NCBI GenBank assembly: GCA_944391265.1 | Contig: CALXSX010000103.1 | Coordinates: forward strand, 1 to 15,040 | From: an uncultured Clostridia bacterium | GTDB taxonomy: Bacteria; Bacillota; Clostridia; UBA1381 | DNA length: 15,040 bases | Direction of reading: 5' to 3' | Program-made: the position numbers and the translations under genes | Shown: in pieces, positions 7,240 through 14,710 of the stretch | How the letters are laid out: each line of letters starts with the position of its first letter | Numbering within the stretch: the stretch's first letter is position 1 | Notes under the pieces: model-generated | What the model was told of the DNA's origin: nothing | Seen by the model: the letters and a program-made list of their open reading frames with translations, nothing else | Database searches by the model: none

Positions 7240-7311
7240 CAAAGCAATTCAAAAATTATAAATCACTTACCTCGGCGGGACTTACAAAACTGCCTGCTGT
7301 CTACGGAATCG
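7205..7311 (-). promoter_or_regulatory. L10 leader (autoregulatory ribosomal-protein leader)
   Basis: Upstream of rplJ the minus strand contains the hallmark segments of the Bacillota L10 leader: CCGTAGACAGCAGG (complement of 7292-7305) and CCCGCCGAGGTAAG (complement of 7268-7281), followed by the attenuator hairpin. In the known family, L10 (with L7/L12) binds this kink-turn-containing RNA and stimulates premature termination, so that rplJ-rplL expression matches demand. Here yceD and rpmF appear to be on the same transcript and would share the control. The identification rests on motif recognition, not on a covariance search. Confidence 0.85.
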
Positions 7312-7326
7312 TTTTTCAACCATTTA

Positions 7327-7355
7327 ATTATACTATAAATATATAACATTGTCAA
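7327..7355 (-). promoter_or_regulatory. Consensus SigA promoter of the rplJ operon
   Basis: On the minus strand TTGACA (complement of 7350-7355) and TATAAT (complement of 7327-7332) are separated by exactly 17 bases. Both hexamers match consensus perfectly, as expected for a strong ribosomal promoter. Transcription would start near 7320, just before the L10 leader. Confidence 0.92.
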
Positions 7356-7418
7356 CAAAATTTTATTTTTTATCACAATATGCACAGCAATAAGTACATA
7401 TCATGCGGCAAATATATG

Positions 7419-8129
7419 CTATTTCATCAATTTATATCGTTTGTCGTTAACGATGCTGACGCACTTGTCACCGGCAACAATATAATGCTCTATTAAAGAT
7501 ATGTTCATGAATGCAAGACACCGGTTAAGCATTTTCGTAGTCTCTATGTCGTCATTAGACGGAGTGGCTATTCCCGTAGGGTGATTATGCGCGAAAATTA
7601 TGCCCCATGCATCATTGTTGAGAGCCGTCTTTACTATCTCCCTTTGATCTATCGAAACAAAGTCACCGGCGCCTCTCGTCACAAGATGCGTTTTAGTTAT
7701 CCTGCCGCCCTTTGAAACGCAGATCATATAAAGCATTTCCTTTTTAGCTCCGGCAAACAGCGACTTCACATATGTAAAAAGGTTTTCGCTGTCTATACTG
7801 CGATTTTTCATATCGTATTTTCTCCGGTCGTATATACCGAAAAGAGCCTTTTGCATTAAGATCAGCGTCGCCAAATTTTCACCAATGCCGTCTACCGTCA
7901 TAAGCTCGTCACGGCTTGCATCAAAGACCGCATCAATACTGCCGAATTTGTCCAAAAGCGCGTGCGCCGTAGTATTTGTATTTTTTCTCACGTTTCCGTA
8001 ATTTAAAAGCAACTCAAGAATTTCATGATCAAAGAATCCGGTAAAATCATTGTGTATTGCAAACTTTTCACGCAGCCGTTTCTTGTGTCCGGAATGAGTA
8101 TTTTTAGATTTCTTTATCTCGTCAGACAT
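7419..8129 (-). CDS. radC: RadC family protein (UPF0758, JAB/MPN domain)
   Basis: The product has 236 residues, a normal RadC length. Residues about 12-100 form the helical N-terminal part with a helix-hairpin-helix (LMTVDGIGENLATLIL). Residues about 112-235 form the JAB/MPN metalloprotease-like domain. Its zinc signature HxHP...SxxD is complete: H181, H183, S191, D194 (HNHPTGIATPSNDD), with a conserved glutamate at 164 (QREIVKTAL). Despite its name, a DNA-repair role for RadC is not well supported, and its substrate is unknown. The ATG shares one base with the upstream stop (TAATG), and AGGAG lies too far upstream (about 14 bases) for an ideal site, so translational coupling to the dehydratase gene is likely. 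The sequence GHKKRLREKF near the N-terminus is typical for the clostridial subgroup. No clear terminator is visible after the stop. Confidence 0.93.
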   Translation of the reverse strand: MSDEIKKSKNTHSGHKKRLREKFAIHNDFTGFFDHEILELLLNYGNVRKNTNTTAHALLDKFGSIDAVFDASRDELMTVDGIGENLATLILMQKALFGIYDRRKYDMKNRSIDSENLFTYVKSLFAGAKKEMLYMICVSKGGRITKTHLVTRGAGDFVSIDQREIVKTALNNDAWGIIFAHNHPTGIATPSNDDIETTKMLNRCLAFMNISLIEHYIVAGDKCVSIVNDKRYKLMK

Positions 8130-10006
8130 TATGCTATGGTACGCTCCTTATCATTCTTTTTTCGCTTATATGTCGGAACGACTTCAGCAACGGTGTTTTT
8201 TATAAGATCCTGATCCCCGTTTTCAACAGCTGCTGACAGCTTTTTAAGGTCACTTTCTATAATTGAAATATCCTCAAACACCGGTTTGCCAATGAATATC
8301 TTTTCGTGCGCTGTATTTGTGAGGCCTTCTTCGTTCATCAGCAGCTCTTCATAAAGCTTTTCGCCGGGACGAAGTCCCGTAACCTTTATTTCAATATCTT
8401 CATCGGGCTTCAAACCTGAAAGTTTTATCATGTTCACGGCAAGATCATAGATTTTTACCGGCTCTCCCATATCAAGAACAAATATCTCTCCGCCTTTTGC
8501 GTAGTTTGCCGCCTGAAGTACAAGCTGTGCCGCCTCGGGTATTGTCATAAAAAATCTTGTAATCTCTTTATGTGTTAGAGTAATCGGGCCTCCGTTTTCT
8601 ATCTGGCGTTTGAAAAGCGGTATAACACTTCCGTTAGAGCCAAGAACATTGCCGAATCTGACCGCAGCAAACTCCGTTTTGCTGACCGTCTGCATACTTT
8701 GTATTATCATCTCACAAAGTCTTTTAGTCGCACCCATAACATTGGTAGGATTAACCGCCTTATCGGTGGAAATGAGTATAAACTTGCTCACTCCCGCCTT
8801 GTCAGCGCATCTTGCGGCATTGTACGTACCGAACACATTGTTTTTTATAGCTTCACCCGGATTGTCCTCCATAAGAGGAACATGCTTATGCGCCGCGGCA
8901 TGAAATACCATATATGGCTTGTACTTGCTGAAAACCTCTGCAAGCCTCTTTGCATCGCGCACAGAGGCAATCACCACATCCGGTTTGTTATTCGGATAAT
9001 TTGCATTAAGCTCCATCTGAATATCATAAGCGTTGTTTTCATAAATATCAAGAATTACGAGCTTTTTGGGAGAGTACTTCATTATTTGTCTGCACAGTTC
9101 AGAGCCTATTGATCCGCCGCCGCCCGTTACAAGTATCACCTTCCCGCTTATGCATTCTGATATCCCCTCGTTATCAAGCTTGACTGTTTCCCTCCCGAGA
9201 AGGTCCTCAATCTGTATCCTCTTCACCTGCTTCAGGGCGGCGACATTATGAACAAGCTCACCAATATCAGGCAAAACCTTAACATGACAGCCTGTATCCG
9301 AACAAATGCTGAGAATTTCCTTTCGTCTCTGTGAGCTTGCAGACGGAATGGCAAAAATTATCTGCTTTACGCCGTAAGAATCAACAATATTTTTTATATC
9401 TTTTGTGTCACCGAGAACGCGGCAGCCGTTTATGATCAGGTTACGCTTTGCCTTGTCATCATCAATAACGCCCACTATCTGATAATCTAATTTTTTATTT
9501 GTCTCTATTTCTCTTATAAGCATTCTTCCGGCAGAGCCGGCGCCTATTATAAGCACCTTTGTGCCGTCATGATTTTTTCCGCCAATACCTACATTACAAA
9601 CGCGCGCATATGCCCTTAAGGCCATTCTTGACAGCAGTGTAAAAGCGGAGATTATCACAAGTACAACAAGGACGTGCTTTAAATATATTGTAAATGAATT
9701 CCTGAAAATGTATCCAATAAGAATTACAAATAAAAAAAAAAAAGCTGAAAGAAAACTTATCCTTAAATAATCATTGAAACCGGCATAAGTCCACATGGTT
9801 CTGTACACCCGTCCGAAATAGTAAGTCCCGGTAAAGACAACAGCAGTCAGCAAAACGAGAAGCAGATTTTCACTATAAAACTGAACAACGCCGCCCAGAT
9901 CCTTTATCATCAGCATTATAGCTAAATACGAAATTGCTATGATTGCCCAGTCAACAAGGAATAAAATTCTGTTTCTTACCGAAAATCTAACGAATTTACT
10001 GTTCAT
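8129..10006 (-). CDS. Membrane-bound nucleotide-sugar dehydratase/epimerase, CapD/WbpM/PglF family
   Basis: This family converts UDP-GlcNAc-type sugars (usually as a 4,6-dehydratase) to precursors of capsule, O-glycan or bacillosamine-type sugars at the inner face of the membrane. The product has 625 residues, the full length of the family. Four membrane segments fall near residues 12-36, 46-66, 83-104 and 110-130. A first Rossmann domain follows (VLIIGAGSAGRMLIREI, from about 150), then the catalytic SDR domain with TGGGGSIG (294-301), HAAAHKHVPLMEDNP, and STDKAVNPTNVMGATKR. In that motif Met424 and Lys428 occupy the YxxxK positions; methionine in place of tyrosine is characteristic of this membrane-bound group. 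RPGEKLYEELL closes the domain. The ATG at 10006 has GGGAGG 4 bases upstream; a GTG at 10018 has no site. It is co-transcribed with radC. The exact sugar product cannot be read from sequence. Confidence 0.93.
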   Translation of the reverse strand: MNSKFVRFSVRNRILFLVDWAIIAISYLAIMLMIKDLGGVVQFYSENLLLVLLTAVVFTGTYYFGRVYRTMWTYAGFNDYLRISFLSAFFFLFVILIGYIFRNSFTIYLKHVLVVLVIISAFTLLSRMALRAYARVCNVGIGGKNHDGTKVLIIGAGSAGRMLIREIETNKKLDYQIVGVIDDDKAKRNLIINGCRVLGDTKDIKNIVDSYGVKQIIFAIPSASSQRRKEILSICSDTGCHVKVLPDIGELVHNVAALKQVKRIQIEDLLGRETVKLDNEGISECISGKVILVTGGGGSIGSELCRQIMKYSPKKLVILDIYENNAYDIQMELNANYPNNKPDVVIASVRDAKRLAEVFSKYKPYMVFHAAAHKHVPLMEDNPGEAIKNNVFGTYNAARCADKAGVSKFILISTDKAVNPTNVMGATKRLCEMIIQSMQTVSKTEFAAVRFGNVLGSNGSVIPLFKRQIENGGPITLTHKEITRFFMTIPEAAQLVLQAANYAKGGEIFVLDMGEPVKIYDLAVNMIKLSGLKPDEDIEIKVTGLRPGEKLYEELLMNEEGLTNTAHEKIFIGKPVFEDISIIESDLKKLSAAVENGDQDLIKNTVAEVVPTYKRKKNDKERTIA

Positions 10007-10042
10007 AGCTCCTCCCACCGTAAAATAAAATATCTACTTATA

Positions 10043-10071
10043 ATTGTAGCAAAAATGCAATATAATGTCAA
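10043..10071 (-). promoter_or_regulatory. SigA promoter of the capD-like/radC operon
   Basis: On the minus strand TTGACA (complement of 10066-10071) is followed by a 17-bp spacer and TACAAT (complement of 10043-10048). Transcription would start near 10036, about 30 bases before the ATG at 10006. Confidence 0.85.
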
Positions 10072-10088
10072 TACATAAATAAGACAAA

Positions 10089-10145
10089 AACAGCAGGATG
10101 CCAAAAAAAATGCACAGAGCACATCGTTTTCGGCATCCCACTGTT
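10089..10145 (-). terminator. Terminator downstream of the PepSY/SLH gene
   Basis: Arms at 10132-10145 and 10089-10102 can form a 14-bp stem with two central mismatches (GGATGCC/GGCATCC core plus AACAG/CTGTT), with T-rich sequence after it on the minus strand (complement of 10081-10090). The roughly 29-base interior holds a second T run. It begins about 20 bases after the stop at 10166. Confidence 0.75.
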
Positions 10146-10165
10146 AATTCTCAGACATGGAATTT

Positions 10166-12223
10166 TTATTCTGATATAAGATAGTTGTACAAAATAACAG
10201 CTGCTTCAGCTCTTGTCAAATTATCCTTCGGCCTTAGCATACCGGCGCTCCCTGAAATTATTCCGTAGCCGGTAAGTATTGCCGCAGCGCCTACTCTGTC
10301 AGGCGAAATATCTGACGCATCGGCAAAATCAGACTTGAAAATCTCGTTCATGGAAGCAATCTTTGAAAGCCCCATCACTCTCGCCATATAAAGGAATGCA
10401 TTTTCACGGAGCACAGCCGAATCTGGTGATATCTCGTCCTCAGAAATTATTTCATTTCTTATCAGGTAGTCATAAAAATCATCATCGCTGCTATAATATC
10501 TCAGCGAGCTGTTTGTCAGAAGAAGCAAAAGCTCCTTTTGAGTTATTTCAGATTCCGGTTCAAACATTCCGCCGTCAAAGCCTATGCCTGCCTGTGCGAG
10601 CGCGCTTATCTGTTTTTCCGCCCAGTGTCCCGATATATCGGAATACGAATACGCCCTGCGCGCATACCTGTCGTTTAAATCCTCGCCCGTTACAGCGTCA
10701 ATGTTCAGGCTTCCCTGATACCTCGGTCCAAAGCAGCGCGTGTACATTCTGTCGACGTTTACAAACTGCTCCGTAAGCGGTGCTATCTCAAACATTTTCT
10801 GCACCGCCTCCTCAGTCGAAAGAGCACCTGCCGGGTCGGCAAATTCGGTAGTATCGGGGTCCCATGTAAGATTAAACGACGCTATTTCCCCGCTTTCCAT
10901 ATCGTAGTAAACATTAACGCCGTTGTTTATGTATTCAACCCCGTTTACAATTCTGGAAGCGGACAGGAAATAACCATAGGTTCTTGTTTCCTCCGGCTCA
11001 GTGCACTGAGAAAGCTCATCTCCGTACTGGTAATCAAGGAATGCCGCTGTCTTTTCGGCTGCGCTCTCATACTCAGCGTCAGAATACTCTTCTCTTCCCT
11101 CACTCGCTCCGGAATATGCGAAATTCTTGCTGTAGCTTAGAATCTTACCTGTCTGCGCATCAGCTGTTACATATACCCCAAATTCCTTGTCTGTAATGCT
11201 TACCGATATAAAATATCTCTCATCTTCTTTGTAAATTCTGCTTGACACCTTGCTGTCTGCCGTGAGGCTGATATCTCCGAGATACGGATTTTCATTTATC
11301 GCCGCTATTATCTCGTCCTCGCTTACAAGGCCGGAAATGTTTTCAAGCTCCGTTATCTCCTCCGGAGTAAGGCTGTTAGAGTCTGAACCGCCCGATGCGG
11401 CAGCAGCCTGGGTCTCACCGAATTCCTTGTCAAGGCTGTAAATATTCTCATCGGCATACTGTTCTGCCTTTTCACCGGTTTCACAAAGAATATACCCCAT
11501 ATCGTTATCCCTGAATCTGTAAACGAGCATGGGGGCGTCTTTTTCTCCCGCGGCCCTGTACGGCATATATCTCTTCATGTACACGAGCTCAATAGGATAC
11601 TCTTCAAGATACCTCTCCTCAGGATTTTCGATAGAAACGCCATATGACTCAATAAATTCAATGCCGTAATCAATGTTGATCCTTGCGTTCGTCACAATAA
11701 ATTCATCGCCGTCGTACATGACATTCACGACAGCGCCCTCCGAAAATACAGGGATTCCGCCATGCTCTCTGTACCAGCTGAAGCTGCACGAAGATGACGT
11801 TATTACAGGCTCGGATGTTTCATCTGCAACAAGAGTGTCATTTCCCGGAACAAACATTTCAGGAACGACTTTCTTCAAAAATGCATCCGCCGCGGTAAAA
11901 TATTCGTCCGCTGTTTTATCCGATATTGATTTCACATCTCCGAAGCCGGAGCTGTAATAATCATAAGACAGTATATGTCCATCGGCGTCCGCTGACACGC
12001 TCATATTTGAACTGCCGTCCTCGGCATACCAGTTGTAATAAAATGTCTGCTCTTCCTCGCTTATGACTGAGCTGCTGAACTCTGTCAGCTCCTCAGGCAC
12101 GTCAATTTTCGATTTTACGCTTACAAGCGCCTGCTCCATCAAAGACGTATCGATTTCGGCAAATACCGGGACTGACGCCGAAATCATGGAAAATACAATA
12201 AATAATGATATCAGTTTCTTCAC
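10166..12223 (-). CDS. Exported PepSY/YcdB-YcdC-like protein with C-terminal SLH domains
   Basis: The GTG at 12223 gives MKKLISLFIVFSMISASVPVFA, a clean signal peptide, and has GGGGAG 6 bases upstream (12230-12235); an upstream TTG at 12247 lacks both. Product 685 residues. The body resembles the Bacillota YcdB/YcdC repeat family (DUF4901) with PepSY-like beta units: YYNWYAEDGSSNMSVSADADGHILSY near residues 55-85, YFISVSITDKEFGVYVTADAQTGKILSY near 335-370, and NNGVNVYYDMESGEIASFNL near 430-455. PepSY-type domains are often propeptide-like or inhibitory modules, but no peptidase domain is visible here. Residues about 525-685 hold an SLH region: YSDISGHWAEKQISALAQAGI, a weaker middle unit (FADASDISPDRVGAAAILTGYGII) and a third RPKDNLTRAEAAVILYNYL. 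Inferred role: wall-anchored or S-layer-associated protein on the outside of the cell; function unknown. It follows the stalk-domain gene by 53 bases with no terminator between them, so the two probably form one operon. Confidence 0.85.
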   Translation of the reverse strand: MKKLISLFIVFSMISASVPVFAEIDTSLMEQALVSVKSKIDVPEELTEFSSSVISEEEQTFYYNWYAEDGSSNMSVSADADGHILSYDYYSSGFGDVKSISDKTADEYFTAADAFLKKVVPEMFVPGNDTLVADETSEPVITSSSCSFSWYREHGGIPVFSEGAVVNVMYDGDEFIVTNARINIDYGIEFIESYGVSIENPEERYLEEYPIELVYMKRYMPYRAAGEKDAPMLVYRFRDNDMGYILCETGEKAEQYADENIYSLDKEFGETQAAAASGGSDSNSLTPEEITELENISGLVSEDEIIAAINENPYLGDISLTADSKVSSRIYKEDERYFISVSITDKEFGVYVTADAQTGKILSYSKNFAYSGASEGREEYSDAEYESAAEKTAAFLDYQYGDELSQCTEPEETRTYGYFLSASRIVNGVEYINNGVNVYYDMESGEIASFNLTWDPDTTEFADPAGALSTEEAVQKMFEIAPLTEQFVNVDRMYTRCFGPRYQGSLNIDAVTGEDLNDRYARRAYSYSDISGHWAEKQISALAQAGIGFDGGMFEPESEITQKELLLLLTNSSLRYYSSDDDFYDYLIRNEIISEDEISPDSAVLRENAFLYMARVMGLSKIASMNEIFKSDFADASDISPDRVGAAAILTGYGIISGSAGMLRPKDNLTRAEAAVILYNYLISE

Positions 12224-12276
12224 ACATATCTCCCCTTTCACTGACAAATTTCATCGCTCCGCTAATGCCAATAGGT

Positions 12277-13383
12277 TTATCCTACCCACGAGGTGCCGTC
12301 TGAGAAGGCTACTCTCGTCACGCGGAGATTTCTGATGCTGGTAGTTCTTTCATTGCTGTAAAGCGTCCAGTAATAACTCTTTGTCTGCCTTGCAGAAAGA
12401 TCGGCGTTATCCATCCAGCCGGTGAATGACCCGTTATACAGCCACGGATAGTCTGTCGTTATGTTTCCATACGCGTCATAGCAAACCCATTCAAGCTCAA
12501 AAGAAGTAACATACTTTCCGCTTATGTTCAACAGATTTATATTCACCTGCGGAACATTTATCGAATTATACGAAATGCTCGTATTTCTGATAACGAGGGG
12601 GACGCCTGTCTGCGCATACCAGTTTTGATACAATGAATCAAGCGTTGCCAGCTGCGCCGGTGTTGCACTGCTTCCGTAATTGAATTCAGCGGAATAAAGC
12701 TTGCCTTCAAGATAGTTCACAGCAGCCTCATATCCCTGCTCTCCTGCGAGCTTCATCGCCCATGCGTTTATAAAATCGTTGTACTGATACCACCCCGCTG
12801 CCTCATATGCTCTTACCTCTGCCGGTAAAACCTTTATCTCCTGAAGGTCAAGATTTGTAAGAGACACAGGAGTTATCGTAACGGCCTGCTTCTCGGGAGA
12901 TACGGGGAATCCGTCTATCCAGAGCTTTATGGCGCGTTCAAAGTCCACCCATGCGACCTCGCCGAACATTCCGAGCTCCTCCATCGGAACCATTGTATAT
13001 CCGTTCATGGCGTATGATGTAATCTGCTGACCATTCGCGAAAACACGTATATCGGTTTCAAGAATATCTGCAAAAAAGGTTCCGGGGATAGCAGACTTGT
13101 CGACGTTCATCGTTTGCGGCTCAGTGCTTTGGCTGCGCGCGATGTTAAGCGATCTGCTTGCATCGTCCCATGTAACATCAAACCCAAAATTGCGCAAATC
13201 TTCAGCAACTACAACGGACTGACCGTTTACAGCAAACGACGGTATTGCATAGTGATTCACATATGCCACAATATCCGTGTTCAGAGCCTCACCAACTTTG
13301 TCGCCTACCTGTGCGTGTACTACACCTGCCATACAGCTCAGGCATACAGCTGCTGTCAAAAACGCCTTAATCAATTTTTTCAT
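12277..13383 (-). CDS. Exported stalk-domain (copper amine oxidase N-terminal-like) protein
   Basis: Product 368 residues; the ATG follows AGGAGG with a short A-rich spacer. Signal peptide about residues 1-24 (MKKLIKAFLTAAVCLSCMAGVVHA). Two stalk-type units follow: residues about 37-82 (DIVAYVNHYAIPSFAVNGQSVVVAEDL, then FGFDVTWDDASRSLNI) and about 110-156 (DIRVFANGQQITSYAMNGYTMVPMEEL, then FGEVAWVDFERAIKLWI). These match the copper-amine-oxidase-like domain that is common in surface proteins of Bacillota and usually lacks any oxidase activity. A helical stretch covers about 185-250. The last 100 or so residues are beta-rich (VPLVIRNTSISYNSINVPQVNINLLNISGKYVTSFELEW...), resembling a small sandwich domain; I cannot assign a family firmly. 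No SLH or sortase motif is seen, so it may be secreted or held by its partner. It is first in a likely operon with the PepSY/SLH protein. Confidence 0.83.
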   Translation of the reverse strand: MKKLIKAFLTAAVCLSCMAGVVHAQVGDKVGEALNTDIVAYVNHYAIPSFAVNGQSVVVAEDLRNFGFDVTWDDASRSLNIARSQSTEPQTMNVDKSAIPGTFFADILETDIRVFANGQQITSYAMNGYTMVPMEELGMFGEVAWVDFERAIKLWIDGFPVSPEKQAVTITPVSLTNLDLQEIKVLPAEVRAYEAAGWYQYNDFINAWAMKLAGEQGYEAAVNYLEGKLYSAEFNYGSSATPAQLATLDSLYQNWYAQTGVPLVIRNTSISYNSINVPQVNINLLNISGKYVTSFELEWVCYDAYGNITTDYPWLYNGSFTGWMDNADLSARQTKSYYWTLYSNERTTSIRNLRVTRVAFSDGTSWVG

Positions 13384-13426
13384 TTTTTCCTCCTTTTCTC
13401 TTCTTTACCTAAATACCTTACAGAGC

Positions 13427-13449
13427 TGTAAAATGTTGCACATTTTACA
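13427..13449. promoter_or_regulatory. Perfect 9-bp inverted repeat upstream of the stalk-protein gene
   Basis: TGTAAAATG (13427-13435) and CATTTTACA (13441-13449) are exact complements around TTGCA. The element sits 43 bases before the stalk-protein start and about 55 bases after the aminopeptidase stop, in an AT-rich stretch without a clear consensus promoter. There is no T run after it on either strand, so it does not look like a terminator. It could be an operator or a leader hairpin. Confidence 0.5.
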
Positions 13450-13504
13450 TAAAATAATATTATTTGTGCACTTTTCCTATATAATACGCACAAAATTATA
13501 CAAC

Positions 13505-14545
13505 TTACACTATAATTATGTTTTTATCCGAGCTTGTCAGGTTTCTGCACCCGTCCTCAAGCACAACGACAAGATCCTCAATCCTGACTCCGCCGAATCC
13601 CTCAATGTATATTCCCGGCTCGACGGAAACAACATTCCCGGCATGAAGTATATCCTCCGACCGCGGTGATAAATTAGGGGATTCGTGTATTTCTATCCCC
13701 ACGCTGTGACCAAGGCTGTGACCGAAGCATTCACCATATCCCCCGTCCGCTATAACATTTCGTGCAAAAGCGTCTATCTCCGAGCATTGTCTCCCTGCAC
13801 AGATTTTAGTGAGCGCCGCATTCTGCGCATTTCTGACCACCGAGTATATCTCCGTCTGTCTATCGTCCATACCGCCAATTGATATTGTCCTCGTCATATC
13901 GGAGCAGTACCCATCAAGCACACACCCGAAATCAAGCGTCAGCAAATCTCCTTTCTCAACGGTTTTGTCAGACGCTGTGCCGTGCGGCATTGCAGAGCGC
14001 GCACCTGAAGCGCATATTGTTTCAAATGACGTTCTTTCGGCGCCACACTTTCTCATGAACATTTCAAGCTCAAGAGCTATTTCCTTTTCGGTCATTCCGG
14101 GTTTTATAAATTCCAGTATGTGAGAAAAAGCCCTGTCACCAAGCTCCTCTGCCGCCGCTATACGCCTTATTTCATCATCGTCCTTTATGCGGCGCATCTC
14201 CGATATTTCCGACTGCTTCGGCACAAACGACTTATCTGCGGTGCCTGCCGATATTGCAGCATATTGCGAGAAAGGCAGACATTCGTCCTCAAACCATATA
14301 TAGCTTTCGCTCACTATTGAAAGGAGCTTCCCGAGCTTACCGGAAAACACCTCATAACCGTCTGCCTGCTGCGACGCCTGTATGGTATAGCGCGAATCTG
14401 TTACAATAACACGTTTATCCTTAGCTATGTACAAAAACGCGTCCTCTGATGTAAATCCGCTGTAATAAAAAATATTAGCCCTTCCGGATATGAGGACGCC
14501 CTCGTTATCTGCCAGCTTATCCGCCAGCCTCTGTGCTCTGTCCAC
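13505..14545 (-). CDS. M24 family metallopeptidase, Xaa-Pro aminopeptidase type
   Basis: The enzyme would remove N-terminal residues from peptides with proline in second position, in the cytoplasm. Product 346 residues, as in the short Bacillus/Clostridium PepP-like (YpdF/YqhT) proteins. Residues 1-125 are the creatinase-like N-terminal domain; 126-346 are the pita-bread catalytic domain. All five metal ligands are visible: D205 (LDFGC), D216 (SDMTRT), H280 (GHSLGHSVG), E309 (VEPGIYIEG) and E323 (RIEDLV). H188 (MPHG) and H287 (IHE) are also conserved. The start is GTG at 14545 with AGGTGG 10 bases upstream (14556-14561), a slightly long spacing; no upstream in-frame start is better. It has its own promoter and appears monocistronic or weakly linked to the stalk gene 121 bases downstream. 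A close relation to efp, common elsewhere, is not seen in this window. Confidence 0.93.
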   Translation of the reverse strand: MDRAQRLADKLADNEGVLISGRANIFYYSGFTSEDAFLYIAKDKRVIVTDSRYTIQASQQADGYEVFSGKLGKLLSIVSESYIWFEDECLPFSQYAAISAGTADKSFVPKQSEISEMRRIKDDDEIRRIAAAEELGDRAFSHILEFIKPGMTEKEIALELEMFMRKCGAERTSFETICASGARSAMPHGTASDKTVEKGDLLTLDFGCVLDGYCSDMTRTISIGGMDDRQTEIYSVVRNAQNAALTKICAGRQCSEIDAFARNVIADGGYGECFGHSLGHSVGIEIHESPNLSPRSEDILHAGNVVSVEPGIYIEGFGGVRIEDLVVVLEDGCRNLTSSDKNIIIV

Positions 14546-14584
14546 GACAAATCACCCACCTAAGCATATGATTTCTTTTACATG

Positions 14585-14613
14585 ATTATATCATTTTTGT
14601 CAAGCTGTGTCAA
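14585..14613 (-). promoter_or_regulatory. Consensus SigA promoter of the aminopeptidase gene
   Basis: On the minus strand TTGACA (complement of 14608-14613), a 17-bp spacer and TATAAT (complement of 14585-14590) match consensus perfectly. A second TTGACA lies inside the spacer (complement of 14598-14603), too close to the -10 to act with it. Confidence 0.9.
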
Positions 14614-14616
14614 CTG

Positions 14617-14651
14617 AAAAAAACCGTAAAAAAACTCTTTGTTTTTTACGG
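14617..14651 (-). terminator. Terminator of the AraC-family regulator gene
   Basis: CCGTAAAAAA (14624-14633) and TTTTTTACGG (14642-14651) form a 10-bp stem with a short loop, followed on the minus strand by seven T's (complement of 14617-14623). The stem is AT-rich but ends in a GC clamp. It lies 60 bases after the regulator stop. Confidence 0.75.
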
Positions 14652-14710
14652 CTTCTGTATATTAAAACTGAATTACTTCACCGGCAGCTTCGCATTTTGA
14701 ACCGTGCACA

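Noticed and set aside
10166..13383. Surface operon as a toxin-antitoxin, secretion or defence system
   Set aside because: No toxin, nuclease, ATPase, protease or secretion domain is visible; both products look like structural or binding surface proteins.
13427..13449. Inverted repeat as the terminator of the aminopeptidase gene
   Set aside because: There is no T run after the stem on the minus strand, and the sequence after it continues into the leader of the next gene.
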